Below, piece by piece: positions 20,119 through 28,601 of a stretch of 64,000 bases of DNA. The DNA is from Cyanobacterium sp. HL-69. GTDB lineage: Bacteria > Cyanobacteriota > Cyanobacteriia > Cyanobacteriales > Cyanobacteriaceae. Under the pieces are notes generated by a model that did no database searches, was not told where the DNA came from, and saw nothing but the letters and a program-made list of their open reading frames with translations. The translations under genes and the position numbers were made by a program. Within the stretch, counting starts at the first letter, position 1. The number at the start of each line of letters is the position of its first letter. The stretch spans positions 868,001 through 932,000 of the forward strand of contig CP024912.1 of assembly GCA_002813895.1 (NCBI GenBank), in the 5' to 3' direction.

Positions 20119-21249
20119 GTGCGGTTGATGATAGTGGAACATAAAAAGCCTGACCATTTATTTCTATTTTTAGAAGTGTTTATCCAAGAGGGGGGTATCC
20201 AATCCTATGTCAAGGATGTGTTGAGGGCATATCAAAAGTTAGATTATCAAGGCCAAGTGTTGGTTTTACGGGATAAGTATCCTGTGGATGATGATTTAAT
20301 GAGCGGTAATTTGAGGTTTAAGGGTTTTGCTGATGCTTCCCCCATGATGGGTAGAATTCGGTTTATGGTTAATTTATTGTGGGGTTTGATAATCCATCGC
20401 CCCCAAAGGGTTTTTTGTGGACATATTAAGCTGGGTGGGGTGACGAGGTTATTTTGTGGTTTGTTGAATATTCCCTACACTGTTTTAACTTACGGTAAGG
20501 AGGTATGGGATACTTTACCCCCAAAACCAAGGCAGGTTTTAAATGATGCTAACCAAGTTATAACTATTAGTCGCTACAGTTGCGATCGCATTTACGAATC
20601 TAATAACATAGATAAGGATAAAATAGATATTCTGCCCTGTGTAGTGGATGCCCAGAGATTCACCATTGCCCCAAAACCCCCTGAATTGCTGGAAAAATAT
20701 AACTTGCAAAATAGTAAGGTATTATTAACCGTAACTAGACTATGGTCAGGGGATATTTATAAAGGAGTAGATGTTACTATCCGGGCATTACCGAAGATCT
20801 TAAAAATTTATCCTGATGTAAAATATTTGGTAGTGGGTAGAGGAGATGACCAACCAAGACTGAAAAAGTTAAGCCGAGATTTGGGCATCGAAGAAAAAGT
20901 AATCTTTGCTGGTTTTGTACCTACCCCCGAATTAGTAAGCCATTACCAAGTCTGTGACGCTTATATTATGCCCTCCCAAGAAGGTTTTGGCATTGTTTAC
21001 CTTGAAGCCATGGCTTGTGGTAAGCCCGTATTGAGTGGGGATAATGACGGTTCGGCAGATCCCTTACAGGATGGGCATTTGGGCTGGAGAGTACCCCATC
21101 GAGATGTGGATGCGGTGGCAAATGGTTGTATAGAAATTTTACAAGGAAATGACCGCCGTTGCGATGGAAAATGGTTACGGCAGGAGACTATAAAAAAATT
21201 TAGTTTACAAGTTTTGGATAAAAGATTAAAGGAATTAATTGAGGGGTAA
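20119..21249 (+). CDS. Family 4 glycosyltransferase (GT-B fold)
   Basis: This 376-residue protein has the two-domain GT-B organisation. The N-terminal acceptor side carries EVFIQEGGIQSYVKDVLRAY. The C-terminal donor-binding side carries LLTVTRLWSGDIYKGVD, KYLVVGRGDD and EGFGIVYLEAMACGKPVLSG, the EX7E signature of retaining GT4 enzymes. It probably transfers a sugar nucleotide-derived sugar to a polysaccharide or lipid; substrate unknown. The start is GTG (20119), TTG (20125) or ATG (20128); family alignment favours one of the first two. No sugar-synthesis genes flank it. Confidence 0.88.
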   Translation: MRLMIVEHKKPDHLFLFLEVFIQEGGIQSYVKDVLRAYQKLDYQGQVLVLRDKYPVDDDLMSGNLRFKGFADASPMMGRIRFMVNLLWGLIIHRPQRVFCGHIKLGGVTRLFCGLLNIPYTVLTYGKEVWDTLPPKPRQVLNDANQVITISRYSCDRIYESNNIDKDKIDILPCVVDAQRFTIAPKPPELLEKYNLQNSKVLLTVTRLWSGDIYKGVDVTIRALPKILKIYPDVKYLVVGRGDDQPRLKKLSRDLGIEEKVIFAGFVPTPELVSHYQVCDAYIMPSQEGFGIVYLEAMACGKPVLSGDNDGSADPLQDGHLGWRVPHRDVDAVANGCIEILQGNDRRCDGKWLRQETIKKFSLQVLDKRLKELIEG

Positions 21250-21283
21250 ACAAAACAGAGAAATTACGACTTATTGTCTAAAC

Positions 21284-22087
21284 CTAACCTCTCACTTTCG
21301 CCACCATAGCCCTCACCAATCCATCAAGGGTGTATTCTTGGGCTTCCATATCTACTCTACCAAATATTTCTTGACAAGTAACAGAGGTTTGAGGACCGAT
21401 AGAGGCGATCGCAATGTGATTAAATAAAGAAAGGGTATCGTGGGGATGTTGTGCCTTTACCATGGTATAAAAATTACCCACAGTTTTAGAACTAGCAAAA
21501 GTAATCATATCAATAATGCTATTTTGTAGAGCATCTAGTATGGTTTCATCCATTTCCTTGGGGCAACCCGACTGATAAGCCGACACCTCTGTTATGTGCG
21601 CCCCCTTTTGGGTTAAATGTTGCACCAGAATTTCCCTCCCCCCAGTTTCTACCCGAGGGAAGAGAATTTGTTTTCCCCTCAATGACTCCGGAAAATTCTC
21701 CGCCATGGAGTCGGCGATAAAATCAGGGGGAATAAAGTCTGCTTGTAGATTATACTCCTGTAAAACTTGGGCAGTTTTTTTTCCCACCACCGCAATTTTG
21801 ATTCCTTTTAAGTTTGTTTGGTTTTTTCCAGCCTTTTCTAATCTCTGCCAAAAATAGTTTACCCCATTGGCACTGGTTAAAATTATCCATTCAAAATTAT
21901 TAATATGTGCGATCGCACTATCCAACCCATCCCAACTAGAAGGGGGGGTAATCTCCAGCGCTGGCAACTCAAACACTGTTGCCCCTTTTTTCTCCAGCAT
22001 TTTCCGAAACTGACTAGAAGAAGAGATAGCACGGGTAACTAAAATAGTTTGTCCAGCTAAAGGATAATTGTCTGTATATGTAGGCAT
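21284..22087 (-). CDS. hemD: Uroporphyrinogen-III synthase
   Basis: This 267-residue protein has the two-lobe HemD pattern: QTILVTRAISSSSQFRKMLE at the start, FEWIILTSANGVNYFWQRL, KIAVVGKKTAQVL, ILFPRVETGGREILVQHL, and a late ITFASSKTVGNFY and IASIGPQTSVTCQE. It cyclises hydroxymethylbilane with inversion of ring D, giving uroporphyrinogen III for haem, chlorophyll and bilins. Length is normal. The gene is convergent with the glycosyltransferase (34 bp between stops) and is not linked to other hem genes here. Confidence 0.93.
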   Translation of the reverse strand: MPTYTDNYPLAGQTILVTRAISSSSQFRKMLEKKGATVFELPALEITPPSSWDGLDSAIAHINNFEWIILTSANGVNYFWQRLEKAGKNQTNLKGIKIAVVGKKTAQVLQEYNLQADFIPPDFIADSMAENFPESLRGKQILFPRVETGGREILVQHLTQKGAHITEVSAYQSGCPKEMDETILDALQNSIIDMITFASSKTVGNFYTMVKAQHPHDTLSLFNHIAIASIGPQTSVTCQEIFGRVDMEAQEYTLDGLVRAMVAKVRG

Positions 22088-22144
22088 GCTGAGGACAGTT
22101 GTTATAAAACCATTTATCGATTTTCAACCGTCCTTGGCAAACTG

Positions 22145-22411
22145 TCAACTATTTATGTCCGTTGTGGACTTATCATTAAGTTTTTTAAACCTTTGAGCAA
22201 TTAACAATAAAATATAGACCAGTAATACATAAATGAGGGCGAGAAAAGGAATGAGCATGGAAAAACCTCCGAAAATAAGGGTAACAACAAACCAAAAATC
22301 GAACACTTTTAACCAACGAGGATCAAAATGTTCAGGAATAAAATAGCATTGGCTATAGAGTATATCTAAGCAAACAGCTTCAAATTTGCACCGCAAAGCA
22401 TTGCAATCCAT
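22145..22411 (-). CDS. Small membrane protein, unknown
   Basis: This 88-residue protein has two adjacent hydrophobic segments (about 38-57 and 58-75; FDFWFVVTLIFGGFSMLIPF then LALIYVLLVYILLLIAQRF). The N-terminal third contains four Cys (NALRCKFEAVCLDILYSQCY plus one before) that may be cytosolic or metal-binding. I chose the ATG at 22411 rather than the GTG one codon earlier. It lies 57 bp upstream of hemD on the same strand and may be cotranscribed. No family recognised. Confidence 0.55.
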   Translation of the reverse strand: MDCNALRCKFEAVCLDILYSQCYFIPEHFDPRWLKVFDFWFVVTLIFGGFSMLIPFLALIYVLLVYILLLIAQRFKKLNDKSTTDINS

Positions 22412-23025
22412 CACTGTAGTTGCACCGATATATATTATGAATAAAAATTACGTCCGCTTTTGTCGTAAATTCAGCTTGAATCTTTAACAGGCATATTAAC
22501 TTTGTCTCACTACCCCATTAGTAACCAAAAATAACCGTTACTATTTTCAAAAACTCCTCAATAATTATTTATCTACGGGGCTATTAAAAATTCATAGGTA
22601 GCACAAAAGAGATGGGAGATGAAAAAGAAACCAGACTTAACCCCAAACAAGGTCAAACCATCTATCCTCACACTCACATATTACTGATAAAACCCTGTTC
22701 ACTAAAAGTCGAGGCTTTCAACTCTAATCAAGCTACGCCTAAAGCCACAAATATTCACGACATATTTTAGCGTGAGAGTTTTTTTAAACTTAAGAGAAAG
22801 TTATTTATTCCCTGAGTATATGATAGCATAGATTTTCAAAAATTAGAATTTTTTTTATTTTTTTTCTCAAGCCATAACCCTTGTCAAATATAGAATTGGA
22901 TGCTTTTGTTTTGTTTCAAAGTATGAGAAGATGAAGAGTTGCCGTGTCAGTAAGCAAACCATAGCTTAAAATAGTAATAAGATATGTGAACTTTCGTAAA
23001 CTATTTTTGCTAATACAACTCATCA
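22412..23025. other. Divergent intergenic region, mostly AT-rich
   Basis: This 614-bp region lies between the small membrane protein gene and sdsA. It contains one short ORF at 22612-22770 described separately and long A/T runs at 22840-22870. A CTCACACTCAC word (22675-22685) and a GCGTGAGAG word followed by seven T (22770-22785) could form an imperfect terminator-like pairing. No confident RNA gene is visible. Confidence 0.4.
22612..22770 (+). CDS. Possible 52-residue small protein
   Basis: An ATG-started frame of 53 codons (MGDEKETRLNPKQGQTIYPH at the start, ending NIHDIF) is open in an otherwise stop-rich AT-rich spacer. It has no membrane segment and no recognised family, and only a weak GAG upstream as ribosome binding site. 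It could be a genuine small protein or chance. Confidence 0.25.
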   Translation: MGDEKETRLNPKQGQTIYPHTHILLIKPCSLKVEAFNSNQATPKATNIHDIF

Positions 23026-23997
23026 ATGACAACTGTAACCTCTCTATTCCAGCCCGTTGACCAAGATTTGCACCTCCTAATCGACAATTTAACCAAGTTA
23101 GTAGGCGCCCAACATCCCATTCTAGGAGCGGCAGCAGAGCATTTATTCAGTGCAGGGGGAAAAAGAATTCGCCCAGCGATTGTATTACTCGTGTCTCGTG
23201 CCACCATGGAAAAAGAAGACATAACCTCTCGCCATCGGCGCTTAGCAGAAATCACGGAGATGATTCATACTGCTAGTTTGGTTCATGATGATGTAGTTGA
23301 TGATGCAGAATTAAGAAGACAAGTTCCCACGGTGAATAGTTTATTTGGCAATCGCATTGCTGTTTTAGCAGGGGATTTTCTCTTTGCCCAGTCATCATGG
23401 TATTTGGCAAACCTAGATAATTTACAGGTAGTCAAGTTATTATCTGAGGTAATTAGGGATTTTGCCGAAGGAGAAATTCAGCAGGGTTTGAGTTGCTTTG
23501 ACACGGATGTATCTTTAGAAAAGTATTTACAAAAGAGTTATTTTAAAACCGCTTCTTTGATGGCCAATAGTGCCAAAGCCGCGGCCGTATTGAGTGATAC
23601 CAGCAAGGAAACGGCACAAAAAATTTACAACTATGGCAAAAATCTGGGATTAGCTTTCCAAATTGTGGATGATATTTTAGATTTTACCTCCCCCACGGAG
23701 GTTTTGGGGAAACCGGGGGGCTCAGATTTAGCTAGTGGAAATTTAACTGCCCCTGTCATATTTGCTATGGAGGAAAATCCTTCCCTTACCATGCTCATCG
23801 AGAGAGAATTTAGTGAGGAGGGAGATTTGGAACAAGCCCTAGAATTAGTTTATGATAGTAATGGTATCGAGAAATCTAGGGCAATGGCTGAACATCACAG
23901 TAAGTTAGCTTTACAGGAGTTAGATTGTTTATCCCCTTCCCCTTCTACTCAGGCTTTGATGGAGTTGACTGATTATCTTTTAAGCAGAATTAAATAA
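23026..23997 (+). CDS. sds: Solanesyl (all-trans polyprenyl) diphosphate synthase
   Basis: This 323-residue trans-polyprenyl diphosphate synthase shows GGKRIRPAIVLL, the first Asp-rich motif HDDVVDDAELRR, GDFLFAQSSWYLAN, the KTASL motif and the second Asp-rich motif QIVDDILDFT. The sequence matches cyanobacterial Sds, which makes the C45 side chain of plastoquinone-9. Small residues before the first motif fit a long-chain product. It stands alone, with a dispersed repeat directly after the stop codon. Confidence 0.93.
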   Translation: MTTVTSLFQPVDQDLHLLIDNLTKLVGAQHPILGAAAEHLFSAGGKRIRPAIVLLVSRATMEKEDITSRHRRLAEITEMIHTASLVHDDVVDDAELRRQVPTVNSLFGNRIAVLAGDFLFAQSSWYLANLDNLQVVKLLSEVIRDFAEGEIQQGLSCFDTDVSLEKYLQKSYFKTASLMANSAKAAAVLSDTSKETAQKIYNYGKNLGLAFQIVDDILDFTSPTEVLGKPGGSDLASGNLTAPVIFAMEENPSLTMLIEREFSEEGDLEQALELVYDSNGIEKSRAMAEHHSKLALQELDCLSPSPSTQALMELTDYLLSRIK

Positions 23998-24022
23998 TTG
24001 ATAGTTGAGAATGGATAATTAA
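23997..24022. repeat. ATTGATARTTGAGAATGG repeat, copy A
   Basis: The 26 bases starting ATTGATAGTTGAGAATGG differ at only one position from 44039-44064. Both copies lie directly at a gene end or start (after sds here, before mutS2 there). Confidence 0.7.
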
Positions 24023-24167
24023 AGTTGTTTTTAATTTATCTTTTTATTCTTAATTATTTATGGGAGTAAACAGGAAACAGCATCCCTTAATTATGATATG
24101 AAACATCATTGAATTACCATAAACTTTCAATCTTTTTAATAGCATGGCAAGTCCCTATTTCCTTAAA

Positions 24168-25829
24168 TTATTTTAAAAATCTTTCTTGTAGAGTTAAAGT
24201 AATAATTGAACGGATAAAAAAGAGGGAGAATAATCCCGTTAAACCAAATAAAATTACTGCCCATTGACTATAAATAGTTGAAACCAGTAAAATGGCATTT
24301 AGTAAAGAAAAACCCATTAAAGAGCCATAAAGAATGGTTTTTAGCGCTAAATAAATATTTTTAAACATCCTTTCATTTTCTAAAGATCGCACCCTAAGCT
24401 GTAATTCTCCGCCGTCTAATTTGGCTTGAAATTCTTGCATAAAGCTTTCAAGGGAGGAGGGTTTATTGATTTTTTCCTTGATAAATATTTTTGTCTGATT
24501 AAAAACAGTTACTAATAGATTTCCTTGATTTCCTGAGCGAATAATATTTTTGACAAATGGTTGACTAGCCGCCATTAAGTTGTATTCTGGATCTAAATTT
24601 CGAGCTATGCCATCGAGGGTAGTTAAGGCTTTGACGATAAATGTCATTTGGGGTGGTAAACGGAAGGGTTGTTGCTCAAACATGACATAAATTTCGGTGC
24701 TTATTTCCTGAAAGGCGTTGACATCTACGGGTTTATCTCTAAATTTTTCAAGGAGAAAACTAATCAATCTTTTCACTGCACTCATGTCTGCCATACGCTC
24801 GATTAAACCCATGTAAATGAGCATATCTAACACTTTATCTGTATCTTTACGTAGGATAGCAAAAAAAGTTTGAACCATTTGTTCTTGGGCTAGTCCTTTC
24901 ACTTCTGCCATGGTGCCAAAATCGTAAAAAATAATTGCACCATCATCCCTTACTGCCATATTACCAGGATGGGGGTCTGTTTGGAAAAATCCATCTTCTA
25001 ATAGTTGTTTTAAGTAACTACAAATACCAGTTTCGATGAGAGGTTTGAGGGGAATGGCTTTTTTTTGGAGGGCTTCTTTGTCGTTGATTTTGATACCTGG
25101 AAGATATTCTAGGGTTAGAATGGTGGCGGTGGTATATTGCCAATATACTTTGGGGGCGACTACTTTAGGATAGTTATGAAAGTTATTACGAAAACGTTCT
25201 GCATTTTTTCCTTCGTTTATATAGTCTATTTCTGAGAATAATAGTTCGAAAAATTCTTGATAAACTAATTTCAATTCATACTTTTTAAAACCAGGCAAAA
25301 TGCGATTACCTAGGTTAATAATTTGTTTTAATACTTGAAAATCGAGGTTAAATAATTTATCTAATCCTTTTCTTTGTACTTTAATTACTACTTCTTCCCC
25401 TGTTCTTAATTTTGCCCAATGTACCTGCCCTAGACTAGCTGCGGCGATGGGGATGGGTTCAAATTCTTGATAGATACTATATATAGATGTGTTTAATTCT
25501 GCTTCGATAAGGGCGATCGCCTCTTCAGATGCAAAAGCAGGAACTCGATCTTGTAACTTACTAAGTTCGGTAATATATTCTATAGGAATTAAGTCAGGAC
25601 GAGTAGATAATGCCTGACCAATTTTAATAAAAGTAGGGCCTAATTCTATTAACTTATTAACCAACCATTTAGCTCTTTTATGTCGTTGAAAAGAACTATT
25701 TTTTCTGAAACAAAAATCTTGTAAAAGATAAAATATAAATCGGAAGGCGATATTAAAAATCTGCCATTGACGTTTGAGGGGGGAATAACTGCTACGCTCC
25801 CATGATATATTCGGCTCAGTAAACTTCAT
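24168..25829 (-). CDS. AarF/ABC1/UbiB family atypical kinase
   Basis: This 553-residue protein carries the ABC1 signatures: the KxGQ region FIKIGQALSTRPDLIP (about 71-86), the Ala-rich loop AAASLGQVH replacing the usual P-loop, VVIKVQRKG with the catalytic-type Lys, TDPHPGNM, and YDFGTM as the metal-binding DFG. Two C-terminal hydrophobic segments (about 490-545) anchor it in a membrane. Family members support quinone/prenyl-lipid metabolism, and plastid ABC1Ks act in plastoglobules and tocopherol synthesis. Its ATG lies inside the end of the upstream kinase-like gene (14-bp overlap), so translation is probably coupled. All signature residues look intact. Confidence 0.93.
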   Translation of the reverse strand: MKFTEPNISWERSSYSPLKRQWQIFNIAFRFIFYLLQDFCFRKNSSFQRHKRAKWLVNKLIELGPTFIKIGQALSTRPDLIPIEYITELSKLQDRVPAFASEEAIALIEAELNTSIYSIYQEFEPIPIAAASLGQVHWAKLRTGEEVVIKVQRKGLDKLFNLDFQVLKQIINLGNRILPGFKKYELKLVYQEFFELLFSEIDYINEGKNAERFRNNFHNYPKVVAPKVYWQYTTATILTLEYLPGIKINDKEALQKKAIPLKPLIETGICSYLKQLLEDGFFQTDPHPGNMAVRDDGAIIFYDFGTMAEVKGLAQEQMVQTFFAILRKDTDKVLDMLIYMGLIERMADMSAVKRLISFLLEKFRDKPVDVNAFQEISTEIYVMFEQQPFRLPPQMTFIVKALTTLDGIARNLDPEYNLMAASQPFVKNIIRSGNQGNLLVTVFNQTKIFIKEKINKPSSLESFMQEFQAKLDGGELQLRVRSLENERMFKNIYLALKTILYGSLMGFSLLNAILLVSTIYSQWAVILFGLTGLFSLFFIRSIITLTLQERFLK

Positions 25830-27147
25830 GCACTTCTTGCGGTAAAGTTATGGTAAAAGTGTTGATATAGTCCTTAGAATTAGGAGATAAAATACTAGAA
25901 ACTTCAATAGTACCATTTAAATTCTCTACCAAGGACTTAACTAAAGCAAGTCCTAATCCAGTACCCCCATTAGTGACATTTTCAACGTTATTACCCTGAT
26001 AAAAAGGTTGAAAAATATTTTCTTGTTCCTCTGCCGCAATTTCTGCTCCAATATTAGATATTTCAATGATAAAATTATTCAGATGCTTTTCAATGATTAA
26101 ATATATCACTGTTTGAGCGGTAGAAAACTTGATGGCATTAAAAATTAACTCCTTAATAATTAAATCAAAACTGTTCAAATCTGTTAATAAAAAATCTAAC
26201 TGAGCATTAACATTTAAACTAAGTTGAGATTCCGTTAATTTCTCTATAAACTTCTGACGAATATCTTGTAAAAAAGATGAAATATGTACTTTTTGAGGGC
26301 TAATTTCCATCTCTTTTACTCTTAACTTTTGAATAGTCAAAAGATTATCAACCAAGTTAATTTCCTTGTCGCATTCCTGTTCTAAAATATCTATGTAAAG
26401 TTCTAAAGATTCATTGACATTACGTAACTTAAGCATTTTTATTCCTGTTTTTAAGTTAGATAAAGGAGTTTTTAAAGCATCACTCATACTAGCAATAAAC
26501 TCATCCTTTACCTTATTAGATTCTCTTAATTCCTCTAAATGAAATCTTAGTTTATTAGATAATTTTGCCTGTACATCGAGGCTAAATCTTAGTTGACTGG
26601 TGCGCTCGTTTACCAGAGATTGAACTTTCTTAACAGTTTGTTGATTAATAATATCAGAAGTTACTTTTTTGCCAATCCACTTAAAAGCCTCTATTTCAGC
26701 ATTAGTCCATATTTTTTGGCTGTAGCTTTGTAAAATTAAACTACCCAAAATATTAGGTTGATATTTAGTTTTTTGTCTTTCTAAATAAAGAGGAATAAAT
26801 AATAATGAATTGATTAAATGAAGGTCAAAAACTTCTGTCCAGTCTCCCCCTTCGGCGTATTTATTAATGTCTTTTAAAGTATCTAGTATTAATACATCTG
26901 GGGCAGTTTTCCATCCATGGGATATAAGAGAAGACTTAGATAATTCATAATATTTTATTTCTTTATCCGCATCATAATTTTGAGACTCACAACAATCAAA
27001 AACCTTTTCTAGGGTAGCCGAAGGTATAGGTTTATTTTTCTGATAGGATTGAGTAATATGATCGTATTTAAACCGTATAATGGAAAGTCTATTTAGTTTA
27101 AGGACTTTTACGGTGTTAATCAAATCAAGATCAAAAATAGCGTCCAT
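25816..27147 (-). CDS. Degenerate histidine kinase-like protein (GAF-like, HisKA-like, HATPase)
   Basis: This 443-residue soluble protein has a probable GAF domain (about 20-170), a coiled-coil linker (about 170-215), a HisKA-like dimerisation helix pair (215-285) and a HATPase_c domain (310-440). At the phospho-acceptor position the usual S-H-E-L reads MSDALKTP, so Asp223 replaces His. The G1 box (normally DxGxGI) reads SNIGAEI (364-370), losing its Asp and second Gly. The N-box Asn337 and the G2 box GGTGLGL (394-400) remain, so ATP might still bind. It probably acts as a sensor or scaffold rather than an autokinase. Its 3' end overlaps the AarF-like gene. Confidence 0.85.
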   Translation of the reverse strand: MDAIFDLDLINTVKVLKLNRLSIIRFKYDHITQSYQKNKPIPSATLEKVFDCCESQNYDADKEIKYYELSKSSLISHGWKTAPDVLILDTLKDINKYAEGGDWTEVFDLHLINSLLFIPLYLERQKTKYQPNILGSLILQSYSQKIWTNAEIEAFKWIGKKVTSDIINQQTVKKVQSLVNERTSQLRFSLDVQAKLSNKLRFHLEELRESNKVKDEFIASMSDALKTPLSNLKTGIKMLKLRNVNESLELYIDILEQECDKEINLVDNLLTIQKLRVKEMEISPQKVHISSFLQDIRQKFIEKLTESQLSLNVNAQLDFLLTDLNSFDLIIKELIFNAIKFSTAQTVIYLIIEKHLNNFIIEISNIGAEIAAEEQENIFQPFYQGNNVENVTNGGTGLGLALVKSLVENLNGTIEVSSILSPNSKDYINTFTITLPQEVHEVY

Positions 27148-27239
27148 TTAAATAATATTATTAGCCCTTAATCAATATCCTCTATCATACTTACTTATTC
27201 CAGAAAATTTAACAACTAGCTAGTTATTATCAATTATTT

Positions 27240-27944
27240 TTATTTCACTGGTTTATGGGAAGTGGTATTGGAATCTAATTTGGGTTTAGTATGAGACAAT
27301 TCTCGATGGTTATGATTTTTATTTCGAGGTAAGGGTTTTGTACGAGGACAAGCATAAGGGATTACTTTTTGTATTTTAAGGGAATCTCCTTCTCGACGAC
27401 AAAGTATTTTGTAAACATAGCCACTCCACAACTTTTTATTTTTTAACCAATCATAGGTATTATTAAAAGTGTATTTAAATTTTTTAATAAAACCCGTTTC
27501 TCTGGCTTGTTGTCGTACTTCTTTTAAGCCCATAGAGCGCTGTACAGTGAGATTTTTTTGTACTGTCCACACTCCTATAAATTCCCATGTTTCCCAGCCT
27601 CTTTCATTGGTAGGCATATTCATATCCCAAGCAATAATTTGTAATCCCACCAATTTGTTATTTTTCATTTTGGGATAGCCTCGAAACCAATGGGCCCCTA
27701 AAACTCCTTCTCTATTGTGGGCTAACCATTTTAGCCTTGCATCTTTAAAGGTGGCTTCCAAGACGCAACCATCGGGCAATATTAGGTTATGACAACTATT
27801 TTCTTCAGTGGGGGGTACTAATATACCATGAACCTCGGCGATCGCCTGATGACAACCATTACCTGCTAAAATTTTATAGCGATTCTTGTGGGACTGGGAG
27901 GAAGATATTATTTTTTTGTCGGAATGCTGATAGTGGGAAGCCAC
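27240..27944 (-). CDS. Conserved-type cyanobacterial protein, unknown
   Basis: This 234-residue basic soluble protein has a compact N-terminal part rich in Trp and aromatic residues (RLKWLAHNREGVLGAHWFRG, RGWETWEFIGVWTVQ, NTYDWLKNKKLWSGYVYK) followed by a Lys/Asn/His-rich low-complexity tail (about 200-234). The core suggests a beta-rich fold, possibly nucleic-acid or ligand binding; no family is recognised. The start is GTG at 27944, as no early in-frame ATG exists. It is upstream of the pseudo-kinase gene on the same strand, 92 bp away. Confidence 0.7.
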   Translation of the reverse strand: MASHYQHSDKKIISSSQSHKNRYKILAGNGCHQAIAEVHGILVPPTEENSCHNLILPDGCVLEATFKDARLKWLAHNREGVLGAHWFRGYPKMKNNKLVGLQIIAWDMNMPTNERGWETWEFIGVWTVQKNLTVQRSMGLKEVRQQARETGFIKKFKYTFNNTYDWLKNKKLWSGYVYKILCRREGDSLKIQKVIPYACPRTKPLPRNKNHNHRELSHTKPKLDSNTTSHKPVK

Positions 27945-28130
27945 GGTAACTTTTTCCTTGACTATGGTTTTTTTGCTTTGGACATTCTCCCATCGCTAAA
28001 TCAAAGATTATATTGACGAGGGATGCCGTACATTTTACTTTCTACGCAAGGAGAAGGTTTTTTGTGCCATTAACTCCCAGTGAAAAATAATCTTGTCAAA
28101 AAGTTATCACATTTTGGGCTGAGATGTTAA

Positions 28131-28319
28131 TTAAGTTTTTGGTTGACTTTTGAGTATGGGTAAATGTTGCCCTCGGAAAATTTCTTCACTAGCTTTTCCT
28201 AGGCTATCCATCATACCTCCCATTTCACGACTAATGCTTAATCCCAAAAGAATTGGAGGGGTTAGAATACTAATACCTAACTCTAGGACAAAGGGATTAT
28301 GATTATTTTGATTATCCAT
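28131..28319 (-). CDS. Small hydrophobic protein, unknown
   Basis: Starting from the ATG at 28319, this is a 62-residue protein (MDNQNNHNPF...) with one hydrophobic segment (VLELGISILTPPILLGLSI) and a polar C-terminus. A longer in-frame version begins at 28394, but its extra 25 residues look like non-coding translation (KESIFYSKIILK). No family recognised and no clear ribosome binding site. Confidence 0.45.
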   Translation of the reverse strand: MDNQNNHNPFVLELGISILTPPILLGLSISREMGGMMDSLGKASEEIFRGQHLPILKSQPKT

Positions 28320-28601
28320 ATTAATATTTTTGTGCTCACAGGGCTTTAAAATGATTTTACTATAAAAAATACTTTCTTTATTGGTTTTTATCAATTAAAT
28401 TAAAAGAATTAATTCATTTTGTTCTTTCATTTAGTAAATAGTATTTTAATAAGAATAACTTAATTCATCGAAACAACTATATTGCTAATTATAAAAAATA
28501 ACAACTTTTGGTAAAAAAATATAAAAAATAAAAGCAAAATAATTTTTATATTACTAAGTATGGTAACCAATTACTAAATTTACATTGTACTAATTAATTT
28601 T

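Noticed and set aside
21239-21427. Plus-strand 62-codon frame after the glycosyltransferase
   Set aside because: It overlaps hemD on the opposite strand and its translation is atypical.
22770-22800. GCGTGAGAG followed by T run as a terminator
   Set aside because: The upstream pairing partner is imperfect and too far away (about 90 nt), so I do not annotate it as a terminator.
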